Assembly: GCA_019114585.1 (NCBI GenBank)
Contig: DXFE01000023.1
Span: 1 to 24,618 of the forward strand
DNA: 24,618 bases
Source: Gemmiger_A avium
GTDB taxonomy: Bacteria > Bacillota > Clostridia > Oscillospirales > Ruminococcaceae
Reading direction: 5' to 3'
The position numbers and the translations under genes are program-made. Within the stretch, counting starts at the first letter, position 1, and each line of letters opens with the position of its first letter. The notes under the pieces are model-generated. The model was not told where the DNA came from. It worked only from the letters and a program-made list of their open reading frames with translations, and did no database searches. Positions 8,121 to 15,384 of this stretch are shown one piece after another.

Positions 8121-8150
8121 TTGCCAACCGGCGCGGGATGGGCTTATACT
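8121..8150 (+). promoter_or_regulatory. Likely promoter of the TetR gene
   Basis: TTGCCA (8121-8126), an 18-bp spacer and TATACT (8145-8150) give a start near 8157 and a leader of about 40 nt. The nearest operator repeat ends 25 bp upstream of the -35, so autoregulation would be weaker than repression of the transporter. Confidence 0.65.
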
Positions 8151-8197
8151 GAAAACAACGGCGTGACCGCGCCGGAATGAGGAGGAGGGGTACAGCG

Positions 8198-8788
8198 ATG
8201 CCGGATGAACGGGAGTCTCGCAAGGAGCGCAAGCGGCAGAGTCTGCTGGCCGCTGCCTACGGATTGTTTACCGAAAAAGGGGTGGCCAAGACCTCGGTGG
8301 ACGAGATCGTGCGGCGGGCCAATGTGGCCAAGGGCACCTTTTATCTGTATTTTCAGGACAAGGATCAGCTGCTGCAGCAGCTGGTATATGACATTTCCGC
8401 CCGGGTGCTGGAGGAGGCCTATGCCTGGCTGGAGGCGCGGCGCACCCCGGATTTTGTGGAAAACGTGCTGCTCATGCTGGACTATATCATCGAGTATTTC
8501 AAGCGCAACAAGCTGGTGCTACGGCTGGTGGAACGGAACTTCTCCTGGCCGATGGTGGCCCGGCAGATGAGCGAGCGCAGCGACCCGCTGTGGGACCGGC
8601 TGATGAGCGATCTGGAGCGCAGCCCCCAGGCCTCCCGCTACAGCGAGGAGGAACTGTTCCGGATCATCTTTGTGATTGTGGAAATGGTGGGGTCGGTGTG
8701 CTACTCCTCCATCATTGAGGGAAAGCCCGACACCATCGACAACATGAAACCGGTGCTTTACGGCATCGTGCGCAACATTCTGCGCTGA
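8198..8788 (+). CDS. TetR/AcrR-family transcriptional regulator
   Basis: This is a predicted dimeric repressor of the divergent transporter operon. The 196-residue product has the N-terminal TetR helix-turn-helix at about residues 12-58, with A-A-Y-G-L-F-T-E-K-G, T-S-V-D-E-I-V-R-R-A-N-V-A-K-G and F-Y-L-Y-F. The C-terminal domain is helical and variable; it would bind the inducer and mediate dimerisation, and its ligand cannot be read from the sequence. An ATG seven codons upstream (8177) is rejected because GGAGGAGGGG at 8181-8190 is correctly spaced for the ATG at 8198. Four inverted repeats lie in the upstream intergenic region. A bidirectional terminator follows the stop. Confidence 0.93.
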   Translation: MPDERESRKERKRQSLLAAAYGLFTEKGVAKTSVDEIVRRANVAKGTFYLYFQDKDQLLQQLVYDISARVLEEAYAWLEARRTPDFVENVLLMLDYIIEYFKRNKLVLRLVERNFSWPMVARQMSERSDPLWDRLMSDLERSPQASRYSEEELFRIIFVIVEMVGSVCYSSIIEGKPDTIDNMKPVLYGIVRNILR

Positions 8789-8799
8789 AAGGGCAAACA

Positions 8800-8833
8800 A
8801 AAAACGCGGCAGCCTACGCTGCCGCGCTTTTTG
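8800..8833. terminator. Bidirectional terminator between the TetR and oxidoreductase genes
   Basis: GCGGCAGC (8806-8813) and GCTGCCGC (8818-8825) form a perfect stem with a CTAC loop. AAAAA precedes it and TTTTT follows. It ends the plus-strand TetR transcript and the minus-strand hydrolase/oxidoreductase transcript, whose last stop codon is at 8843. Confidence 0.92.
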
Positions 8834-8842
8834 TTTATTCCA

Positions 8843-9988
8843 TTATCGCTGTATGCGCACCGGCATGCCGCACTCGGCGGAGCGCTTCGCGGCCAGGCAG
8901 GCCGCCGCGCTGGCCAGGCCCTGGGCCAGGTTGGAGCGGCTGGGCGCGCCGTCCATCACCGCCAGAAATTCTTTGGCCAATTCCTCGTCGCCGCCGAAAT
9001 GCTGCAGACCCGGCGGGCAGTGGAACTGATACTCCGCACCGCGCCGTCCGTCGTAGTAATCCACCCGCAGGCGGGCGGTATAAAAATCAAACTCGGCGCT
9101 GGCCCGGGTGCCCACGAACCGGGCGCCCCGGCGGCCCGCCTCCCCTTTCACCAGGAAGATCTGGTGGTAGGACAGGATGGTGCCGTCACCGCAGCGGAAC
9201 AGCGCCGCGCCCACGTCCTCGTTGCCGGTATCCCGGGCAAAGCAGCAGGCGTCGCCGGTGGGCTCCTCCTTGCGGGTATGCCGCACGGTAAAGCTGCTCT
9301 CCGGGCAGGTGTGGTATTCCGGACAGTCGGGGCAATGCAGGCCCGCGGGTTTGTCCCCCTTGAAATGCATCTTGGCCGTTTCGGCGTAGACCTGTTCCGG
9401 CTGCTTGCCCAGGATGTAGGTGATATAGTCAATGTCGTGGGTGGTTTTCTGCAAAAACAGCCCGCCGGTGAGGGAGGGGTCCCGGTACCAGCTGTGATAA
9501 TACACGCTGCCGTAGGGCACGTTGTTCACCGCCTGTACCGACACGATATCGCCCAGTTCGCCGCTGTCCGCCAGGTGCTTCATCTGCTGCACCGGATCGG
9601 TAAGCCGCAGCGGGAAGGAGACCACCACCCGGTTTTCTTTCCCCTGGCCTGCCCGGGCCAGCTGGTCATACTGCTCTTCGCTGATGCAGACCGGCTTTTC
9701 CAGAAACAGCGGCAGATCCCGCGCCAGCACCTGGGCCGCCAGAGAGGCGTGCAGCCCGCAGCGGGTGCCGATAAACACGCCTTCCAGCGGTTCCGCGGCC
9801 AGCATTTCGGCCGCGTCCGCGTAATACCGGGTGTGGGCAAACCGGCTGTCGGCCGCCACCTTTTCCCGGATTTCCCCGGCGCGGGGGTCGGCGATGGCTG
9901 CCGCCTCGATCTCCGCACCGATGCCGGCAAAGGCTTTCATCATGGTCTCACTGCGCAGACCGTATCCGATAAATCCAATCTTTTTCAT
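8843..9988 (-). CDS. Gfo/Idh/MocA-family oxidoreductase with Cys cluster (copy 1)
   Basis: This is a predicted cytoplasmic NAD(P)-dependent sugar oxidoreductase; the substrate is unknown. The 381-residue product has an N-terminal Rossmann fold starting M-K-K-I-G-F-I-G-Y-G. The family E-K-P motif is present with Lys98, and T-H-D-I-D-Y at 183-188 supplies the usual active-site His. A C-x2-C-x5-C cluster (Cys219, 222, 228) occurs at the same place as in the second oxidoreductase of this locus. Its ATG overlaps the stop of the upstream hydrolase gene (ATGA), so the two are translationally coupled and probably act in one pathway. The Gfo/Idh/MocA fold also includes NAD-dependent glycosidases (GH109), so glycosidase chemistry is a second possibility. 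A direct role in N-acetylhexosamine breakdown is inferred from context. Confidence 0.9.
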   Translation of the reverse strand: MKKIGFIGYGLRSETMMKAFAGIGAEIEAAAIADPRAGEIREKVAADSRFAHTRYYADAAEMLAAEPLEGVFIGTRCGLHASLAAQVLARDLPLFLEKPVCISEEQYDQLARAGQGKENRVVVSFPLRLTDPVQQMKHLADSGELGDIVSVQAVNNVPYGSVYYHSWYRDPSLTGGLFLQKTTHDIDYITYILGKQPEQVYAETAKMHFKGDKPAGLHCPDCPEYHTCPESSFTVRHTRKEEPTGDACCFARDTGNEDVGAALFRCGDGTILSYHQIFLVKGEAGRRGARFVGTRASAEFDFYTARLRVDYYDGRRGAEYQFHCPPGLQHFGGDEELAKEFLAVMDGAPSRSNLAQGLASAAACLAAKRSAECGMPVRIQR

Positions 9989-11628
9989 ACCTGTTCCTGC
10001 TTTCCTGTAGTTTGAAGCAGACGGTCGTTCACCGCCTGCCGAAATGCCTGATACCGGGCCGGGTCGGCGGGGTAGCGGGTAAAGCTTACCGGCCCCAGAT
10101 GCTGCCGGATGCAGTCCAGCGCCGCGGCCCGGCCTGCCCGCTGCTCCAGCGCCTGCAGCGCCCGCAAATCCTGCCAGGCGTCCCGTAGTGTTTTCAGCCG
10201 CAGCGAGGGCACCGGCTCGCCCCCCTGCCCCGGGTAGACCAGGAAGGCGTCCCCGGAGGGGAAGCCCCCGTCCGCGTCGGTGTTCCGCCAGGGGTCGATG
10301 GGGCGCAGGCTGAACTGACTGAACCAGAAATTATATCCCCAGCGCAGATAGCCGTCCAGCCGTTCCTTATACAGCAAGGCTCCCAGCACCCGGGCGCGGG
10401 TCAGCGGCATGGACAGAAAGACGTTCGGCACCTTTTTGTCCTGGCAGCAGCAGCTGTAGGTCCAGAGCGGGCCGGTGCGGCGGCGCAGAAACGGGGCCAG
10501 ATAATCCTCGGCGGCCACCGGTACCGTCACCAGCCCCTCCCGGGCAAAAGCCGGGTCACTGAGGGCGTCCAGGATAGGGCTGCCGCCCACCCAGGGCTCG
10601 ATTTTTGCCCGGGCGCGGCGGTAGGCTTCCAGGTTTTCCCCGGAGGGCTCGTCCGAAATATGGAAAAGCACCCGGTCCTGTACCCTCAGTGCGGTAAAGC
10701 AATCCATCAGGCGGGGCAGCAGCGCGGCCAGGAACCGGCCGTATTCCGGATCATCCGCCGGGTTCTGCCAGCCAAACAGCGGCGTGCCGTCCGGCTCTGC
10801 ATAGACAGTTACCGGATGTTTTGCCCCCCACTGGGTGAAGAAAGGCGCGATCTCAAACCAGCCGATCCCACAGTCCCGGGCGGTGCGCACCCAGCGCTCC
10901 AGTTCTGTAAAGTCAAAGATATAGTCATCCCCGCGGCGCTCCACCCGCACCAGCTGGCCGCGCATCCGCTGCCCGCCCGGTTCCACATCCAGCGAGGGGG
11001 TGAACACCGGCGTGAGCAAGGTGTCCACGCCGTGTTCGGCAGCACAGCGCCAGTAAGCGGCGGCGATGCGGTAGAATTCTTCCGAGAACATCCCGCAGCC
11101 GTAGCGCTGGCAAAGACAGTCGGCATAAAACCACTGGGAATGGCGGGTGGTCTGCTCCGCCAGCGCCACCGGCACCACCTGCAGCGGCAGCGTCTGCCGG
11201 GCCAGCGGATGGCCGCTGCGATCCAGCAGGGCCACCTCCACCGCGGTATCCGCCGCACCGTATGGCACCTGTACATCCACCCACAGCAGCCGGTCCCGGT
11301 CAGCCCGCAGCCGCAGCAGCTCACCGTTCCAGGGCAGCAGCGGATCGGGCATCAGGGCGGGCTTGCGGGTCAGGTACGCACCGCTGGCATTGGGTGCACA
11401 GGGAAAGGTGCAAGGCACAACCTCCTGCCGGAACACCTGCACCCGGCAGCCGGGGCAGGTTACCTGCGGCAGGATGTACAACCGGTCGGCCTCCTCCGGG
11501 TCAAAGCGGCAGAGGATCTGAAACGAGACCGTCTCCCCCCACAGCGCTTGCAGCCCGGCAAGCGGCGCGGGGGATTTTTGCGTTCCGGGGAGATGCTTTT
11601 CCAGCGGAGAAATGAACAACAGTTTCAT
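9985..11628 (-). CDS. DUF4091/GH123-like glycoside hydrolase
   Basis: This is probably a cytoplasmic beta-N-acetylhexosaminidase, perhaps for beta-GalNAc. The 547-residue product lacks a signal peptide. Its C-terminus has the DUF4091 signature (G-D-A-F-L-V-Y-P-G, then S-L-R-L-K-T-L-R-D-A-W-Q-D-L). The central barrel has H-I-S-D-E-P at 323-328. Adjacent Asp326-Glu327 fit the Asp-Glu pair used by GH123 enzymes for substrate-assisted catalysis through the 2-acetamido group. Assignment to GH123 proper, rather than a related DUF4091 family, is an inference. The ATG at 11626-11628 has only a weak GAGG-type site. The promoter lies about 50 bp upstream, divergent from the GH20 gene, and the stop overlaps the start of the oxidoreductase gene. 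Confidence 0.8.
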   Translation of the reverse strand: MKLLFISPLEKHLPGTQKSPAPLAGLQALWGETVSFQILCRFDPEEADRLYILPQVTCPGCRVQVFRQEVVPCTFPCAPNASGAYLTRKPALMPDPLLPWNGELLRLRADRDRLLWVDVQVPYGAADTAVEVALLDRSGHPLARQTLPLQVVPVALAEQTTRHSQWFYADCLCQRYGCGMFSEEFYRIAAAYWRCAAEHGVDTLLTPVFTPSLDVEPGGQRMRGQLVRVERRGDDYIFDFTELERWVRTARDCGIGWFEIAPFFTQWGAKHPVTVYAEPDGTPLFGWQNPADDPEYGRFLAALLPRLMDCFTALRVQDRVLFHISDEPSGENLEAYRRARAKIEPWVGGSPILDALSDPAFAREGLVTVPVAAEDYLAPFLRRRTGPLWTYSCCCQDKKVPNVFLSMPLTRARVLGALLYKERLDGYLRWGYNFWFSQFSLRPIDPWRNTDADGGFPSGDAFLVYPGQGGEPVPSLRLKTLRDAWQDLRALQALEQRAGRAAALDCIRQHLGPVSFTRYPADPARYQAFRQAVNDRLLQTTGKQEQV

Positions 11629-11684
11629 GGCCGTCTGCCTCTCTGCCGGGGATTCATTTTTGCCATCCTGCTCCCGGCATCTCC

Positions 11685-11714
11685 ATTATAGAAAGGCCAG
11701 GGGGGCCGCGTCAA
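11685..11714 (-). promoter_or_regulatory. Promoter of the GH123-like/oxidoreductase operon
   Basis: On the minus strand, TTGACG (11709-11714), an 18-bp spacer and a perfect TATAAT (11685-11690) predict a start near 11678 and a 50-nt leader. A degenerate copy of the recurring 16-bp motif (GCCGAATGTTGACAATA, 11721-11737) and a good copy (11741-11756) lie just upstream of the -35. Confidence 0.75.
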
Positions 11715-11740
11715 ACAAATGCCGAATGTTGACAATATCA

Positions 11741-11903
11741 GGCGAAAAAGACAAAAGCGTCTCCTTTTTCATTTTCTTAAAATTGTGCTTTCTGCCGCAA
11801 AAATCCCGGCATTTATACTGCAAAATGCCAAAATCATTGTTTTATCGTGTATAATCAAGCCGAAAAGGATAAAAATTGCGTCGGATTTTTTACCCTTTTT
11901 GCT
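11741..11903. promoter_or_regulatory. Candidate AraC-type binding sites in the divergent GH123/GH20 region
   Basis: The 324-bp gap between the divergent hydrolase genes (11629-11952) holds no gene. It carries copies of GCCGAAAARGAYAAAA. A 15/16 match is at 11741-11756 (+), a 16/16 match at 11859-11874 (+), and a weaker 12/16 match at 11888-11903 (-). The same motif recurs before the ABC importer. The AraC gene at the end of the plus-strand cluster is the natural partner. The DNA is A-rich, so the weak copy may be chance. Confidence 0.6.
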
Positions 11904-11910
11904 GTATGAT
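11850..11910 (+). promoter_or_regulatory. Candidate promoters of the GH20 operon
   Basis: Two -10 elements are visible. TATAAT (11850-11855) is perfect but has only a poor -35 near 11827 and would start inside the motif copy at 11859. TATGAT (11905-11910) has a non-consensus -35 slot at 11882-11887, with the best motif copy ending 8 bp upstream, as expected for an activator-dependent promoter. The second would give a leader of about 36 nt. The sequence alone does not decide between them. Confidence 0.45.
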
Positions 11911-11952
11911 GAAGACAGAAACCCATACCGATACAACACGAGGTATCCACCT

Positions 11953-13812
11953 ATGCGATTTCGACTGAACGAGAGTGCCCTCCGCTTTACCGAGGGCGTC
12001 CGGCTGCTGGCCGGGCTGAACGTACTGGAACTGGCCGACGACGGCCTGGCCGTTGACTGGCAGGAGGGCAGCGCCCTCCGGGTAACACGCCAGGGCGGCA
12101 CCGCCCGGATCGAGGGCAGCTGCCCGGTACACTTTTTCCGGGGGCTGGGCCTGCTGCTGGAAGGCGCGGAGGATGTACAGGAAGAGCCTGTATTTCCCAC
12201 CATCGGGGCCAGCTTTGATCTGTCCCGCAACGGGGCGATGCAGCCCCGGGCGCTGAGCCGGATGCTGGCCCGGCTGGCACTGATGGGATACCAGCAGATG
12301 TACCTGTACACCGAGGATACCTACCAGCTGGAAGACTATCCGTTCTTTGGCTATCTGCGGGGCGCCTACAGCGAGCAGGAACTGCGGCAGCTGGACGATC
12401 AGGCCGCCAGCCTGGGGATTGAGCTGGTCCCCTGCATCCAGACACTGGGCCATCTGGAACGGTTCCTGCATTGGGAGAGCAGCGCACCGCTGCGGGACAC
12501 CCCCGATGTATTGCTGGTGGGCAGCGAAGAGGTCTACCAGCTGATTGACGCGATGATGCGGCAGTGCCGCCGGTGTTTCCGTACAGACAAGATCCATATC
12601 GGCATGGACGAAGCCATGAACCTGGGGCTGGGCCGGTATCTGAAGCAGAACGGGTACCGGGAGAGTTTTTCCATCATGCTGGCCCATGTGAACCGGGTGG
12701 CGGAGATTGCCCGGCAGTACGGGTTCTCGCCCATGATGTGGAGCGATATGTACTTCCGCTGTGCCAGCCCCCGGGATGACTACTACGAGGACGTGGTGGA
12801 GATCCCCGCCCGGGTGCGGGAAGCCGCACCCCGGGACGTGGCCCTGGTGTATTGGGACTACTACCACGCCGACGAGGCCTTCTACGACCGGTATCTGACC
12901 CTGCATGAGCAGTTCGGTGTGCCGCTGTACTTTGCGGGCGGCATGTGGACCTGGCTGGGGCCCGCGCCGGATTACGAGGTATTTTTCCGCAACGCGGCCC
13001 CGGCGCTGGCCGCCTGCCGCAAGCACGGAGTGCAGCAGATGCTGCTGACCACCTGGGGCGACGACGGCGCCGAGACCAGCCCCCAGGCCATGCTGCTGGG
13101 GCTGCAAGCCTGGGCGGAATACGCCTACACCGGCAGCTGGGATGACCGGGCGGCACTGGCCCGGCGGCTGTATACCTGCACCGGTGCGGACTGGGATGCG
13201 CTGCTGCGGCTGAGCGCGTTCCACAAAACCGCCCGGCTGGACCCGGCCAGCGACCTGCCCAACGGGGCCAAGTTTTTGCTGTACCAGGACCCGCTGACCG
13301 GTATCTACAATGCCGATGTGGAGGGACTGGGTTTTGCCGAACAGTACGCGGCCCTGGAAACGGAATACGCCGTCCGGGCTGAAGCGGGCGGCCAGTGGCA
13401 GGCGCTGTATACGTTCTATGCCGCGCTGGCCCGGGTGCTGAAGAACAAGGCGGAACTGGGCGGCGACCTCTGCCATGCCTACCAAGCCGGCGACCGGGAA
13501 ACGCTGCGCCGTCTGGCGGCACAGGCCCGGCAGGCATCCGCCGACTGCGGCGACTTGCTGGAGGCCTGGCGGGTGCTGTGGGATCAGGAGAACCGGCCCT
13601 TTGGCTTTGAGGTGCTGGAGGTGCGGATAGCCGGGGTACGCTCCCGGCTGGAGACCGCGGCCCGGCGGGTAGAGGCCTGGTGCGCCGGAGAACTGGATGA
13701 ACTGGAAGAGCTGGCGGCGCCCCGTCTGCCGGTGCTGCGCAAGCCCGGCACCGATCAGATCCATGGTGTGTATTTCTGGCGCGAGATCACAAGCGCCTGC
13801 AAAGCCTGGTAA
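11953..13812 (+). CDS. GH20-type beta-N-acetylhexosaminidase, cytoplasmic
   Basis: It is predicted to remove terminal beta-linked GlcNAc or GalNAc. The 619-residue product has no signal peptide. The GH20 barrel begins at about residue 85 (G-A-S-F-D-L-S-R-N-G) and continues with L-Y-T-E-D-T-Y (118-124), the Y-F-G-Y-like F-F-G-Y-L-R-G-A-Y and P-C-I-Q-T-L-G-H. The catalytic pair lies in I-G-M-D-E-A (Asp219-Glu220), used in GH20 for substrate-assisted catalysis. The open frame extends 78 codons upstream into promoter DNA, but GAGGT stands 8 bases before the ATG at 11953 and the upstream translation is low-complexity. The lack of export suggests it acts on oligosaccharides brought in by the ABC importer encoded downstream. 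It is followed after 29 bp by the second oxidoreductase gene. Confidence 0.88.
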   Translation: MRFRLNESALRFTEGVRLLAGLNVLELADDGLAVDWQEGSALRVTRQGGTARIEGSCPVHFFRGLGLLLEGAEDVQEEPVFPTIGASFDLSRNGAMQPRALSRMLARLALMGYQQMYLYTEDTYQLEDYPFFGYLRGAYSEQELRQLDDQAASLGIELVPCIQTLGHLERFLHWESSAPLRDTPDVLLVGSEEVYQLIDAMMRQCRRCFRTDKIHIGMDEAMNLGLGRYLKQNGYRESFSIMLAHVNRVAEIARQYGFSPMMWSDMYFRCASPRDDYYEDVVEIPARVREAAPRDVALVYWDYYHADEAFYDRYLTLHEQFGVPLYFAGGMWTWLGPAPDYEVFFRNAAPALAACRKHGVQQMLLTTWGDDGAETSPQAMLLGLQAWAEYAYTGSWDDRAALARRLYTCTGADWDALLRLSAFHKTARLDPASDLPNGAKFLLYQDPLTGIYNADVEGLGFAEQYAALETEYAVRAEAGGQWQALYTFYAALARVLKNKAELGGDLCHAYQAGDRETLRRLAAQARQASADCGDLLEAWRVLWDQENRPFGFEVLEVRIAGVRSRLETAARRVEAWCAGELDELEELAAPRLPVLRKPGTDQIHGVYFWREITSACKAW

Positions 13813-13841
13813 CCCCTTTGAAACAGAAAGGTAGCGAGAAG

Positions 13842-15116
13842 ATGAATGAGAACAAGGTGACGATGGTAATTGCCGGCCTGGGCGGGCGCGGCCATGACAT
13901 CTACGGACAGTACGCCCTGGAGCATCCGGATGAAGTGGAGATCGCTGCGATCGCCGATCCCCGGCCGGACCGACTGGAACTGGCCCGCCGGGAGTGGAAC
14001 ATCCCGCCGGAGCGTTGCTTTACCAGCGCGGAGGAGATGTTCGCTCTGCCCCAGCTGGCCGACGCGGCGGTAATTGCCACCCAGGACCGGCAGCATGTGG
14101 CCCATGCGGGCGCGGCGCTCAAGGCCGGGTACCATCTGCTGCTGGAAAAGCCGGTGGCCGTGGACATCGAGGGCTGTCTGGAGGTGCTGCGGCTGGCCCG
14201 GCAGTACCGCCGCCATGTGGTGGTATGCCACGTGCTGCGGTACAGCCCTTTCTACACCACCCTCAAGCGGATCATCACCGAGGGCCGCATCGGCGAGGTG
14301 GTAACCATCCAGGCCATGGAGCAGGTGGGCTACTGGCACCATGCCCACAGCTACGTGCGGGGCAACTGGCGGCGGGCGGACGAATCCAGCCCCATGATCC
14401 TGGCCAAGTGCTGCCATGATATGGATGTGCTGCTCTGGCTGTCCGGCCGGCGGGCCCAGCGGGTAAGTTCCTATGGCAGCAACTATCTGTTCCGGGCAGA
14501 CAAAGCCCCGGAGGGCGCCGCCGAGCGGTGCCTGGACTGCCCGGTGCGGGCGGACTGCCCCTATGACGCGGTGCGCTACTATCTGGAAAGCGACCGCACC
14601 AGCGTGCGGGCGGGACGGGTGCACTGGCCTATCAACGTGCTGGACCCCAACCCCACCGAGGAGACCATCGCCCGGGCCCTGCGCGAGGGCCCCTACGGCC
14701 GCTGTGTGTTCCACTGCGACAACGATGTGGTGGATCACCAGGTGGTGAACATCGATCTGGACAATGGGGCCACCATCAACTTTACCATGTCCGCCTTTAC
14801 CGAACGGTGCTACCGCACCATCAAGGTGATGGGCACCCGCGGCTGTGTGGAGGGCAACATGGATCTGGCCCATCTGACCCTGCACGACTTCTTCGGCCAC
14901 ACCGAGGAAATCGACCTGAACATCACCGATGGTTCGATGGCGGGCCACGGCGGCGGCGACGCGGTTATGGTCAAACAGTTTGTGGATCTGCTGCGCAGCG
15001 GCCGCGACGACGAGATGCAGTCTTCCATCGAGCACTCCATCGAGAGCCATCTGGTGGCGCTGCTGGCGGAAAATTCCCGTCTGGACGAGGGCCGCAGCCT
15101 GCCTGTGGAGCTCTAA
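13842..15116 (+). CDS. Gfo/Idh/MocA-family oxidoreductase with Cys cluster (copy 2)
   Basis: This is a predicted NAD(P)-dependent sugar oxidoreductase in the cytoplasm; the substrate is unknown. The 424-residue product has a Rossmann motif (V-I-A-G-L-G-G-R-G, 9-17), E-K-P with Lys103, and C-C-H-D-M-D (190-195) with the likely active-site His192. Cys230, Cys233 and Cys239 form a C-x2-C-x5-C cluster followed by P-Y-D-A, with the same spacing as in the copy 1 protein. A TTG eight codons upstream is open, but the ATG at 13842 is closer to the AAAGG site and begins at the family start. It lies 29 bp after the GH20 gene and is likely cotranscribed. Pairing of a hexosaminidase with such a dehydrogenase is repeated on the other strand. 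Glycosidase activity of the GH109 kind is possible but unproven. Confidence 0.9.
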   Translation: MNENKVTMVIAGLGGRGHDIYGQYALEHPDEVEIAAIADPRPDRLELARREWNIPPERCFTSAEEMFALPQLADAAVIATQDRQHVAHAGAALKAGYHLLLEKPVAVDIEGCLEVLRLARQYRRHVVVCHVLRYSPFYTTLKRIITEGRIGEVVTIQAMEQVGYWHHAHSYVRGNWRRADESSPMILAKCCHDMDVLLWLSGRRAQRVSSYGSNYLFRADKAPEGAAERCLDCPVRADCPYDAVRYYLESDRTSVRAGRVHWPINVLDPNPTEETIARALREGPYGRCVFHCDNDVVDHQVVNIDLDNGATINFTMSAFTERCYRTIKVMGTRGCVEGNMDLAHLTLHDFFGHTEEIDLNITDGSMAGHGGGDAVMVKQFVDLLRSGRDDEMQSSIEHSIESHLVALLAENSRLDEGRSLPVEL

Positions 15117-15129
15117 TCACCGTCAATCG

Positions 15130-15297
15130 TTTTGTCCTTTCCGGTTATTCTTCTTTTTCTGCATGCTTGAAAAATGGATAAATTTTTGTCACTTTTTTCT
15201 AAGCAAACGCAAAAATTCATTTATTCTGCTGCAAATTCATGCTATAATTTTTACGCTCTGCCTGAAAACAGTAAAACAAGCGCCGAAAAAGACGAAT
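15130..15297. promoter_or_regulatory. Candidate AraC-type binding sites upstream of the ABC importer
   Basis: The 268-bp gap 15117-15384 holds no gene. Copies of GCCGAAAARGAYAAAA occur at 15282-15297 (+, 14/16), 15261-15276 (+, 11/16), 15130-15145 (-, 14/16) and 15147-15162 (-, 12/16). The two plus-strand copies start exactly 21 bp apart, two helical turns, and the proximal one overlaps the -35 slot by three bases. This is the classic layout of AraC-activated promoters. The inverted tandem pair about 100 bp upstream could serve a second bound dimer. Confidence 0.65.
15220..15248 (+). promoter_or_regulatory. Upstream extended -10 promoter candidate
   Basis: TGCTATAAT (15240-15248) is a perfect extended -10 with a weak -35 slot (TTTATT, 15220-15225). 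Transcripts would start near 15255 and run through the proximal motif copies. It could be a basal promoter that is repressed when those sites are occupied, or a non-functional AT-rich match. Confidence 0.4.
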
Positions 15298-15323
15298 ACT
15301 TTACCGTCAGAACTTGTTATACT
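15295..15323 (+). promoter_or_regulatory. Activator-dependent promoter of the ABC importer operon
   Basis: An extended -10, TGTTATACT (15315-15323), has no recognisable -35 (AATACT at 15295-15300) and abuts the tandem motif copies. The expected start is near 15330, with a leader of about 55 nt containing a small AAGGGA/TCCCTT hairpin (15338-15352) and the AGGAGG site at 15371-15376. Confidence 0.6.
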
Positions 15324-15384
15324 GGAAACACAAAAGGAAGGGAATCTCCCTTTCGGGGACACCATTATTCAGGAGGAAATGCAA

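Noticed and set aside
11719..11952. N-terminal extension of the GH20 frame
   Set aside because: The extra 78 codons run through AT-rich promoter DNA and motif copies; a GAGGT site fits the ATG at 11953.
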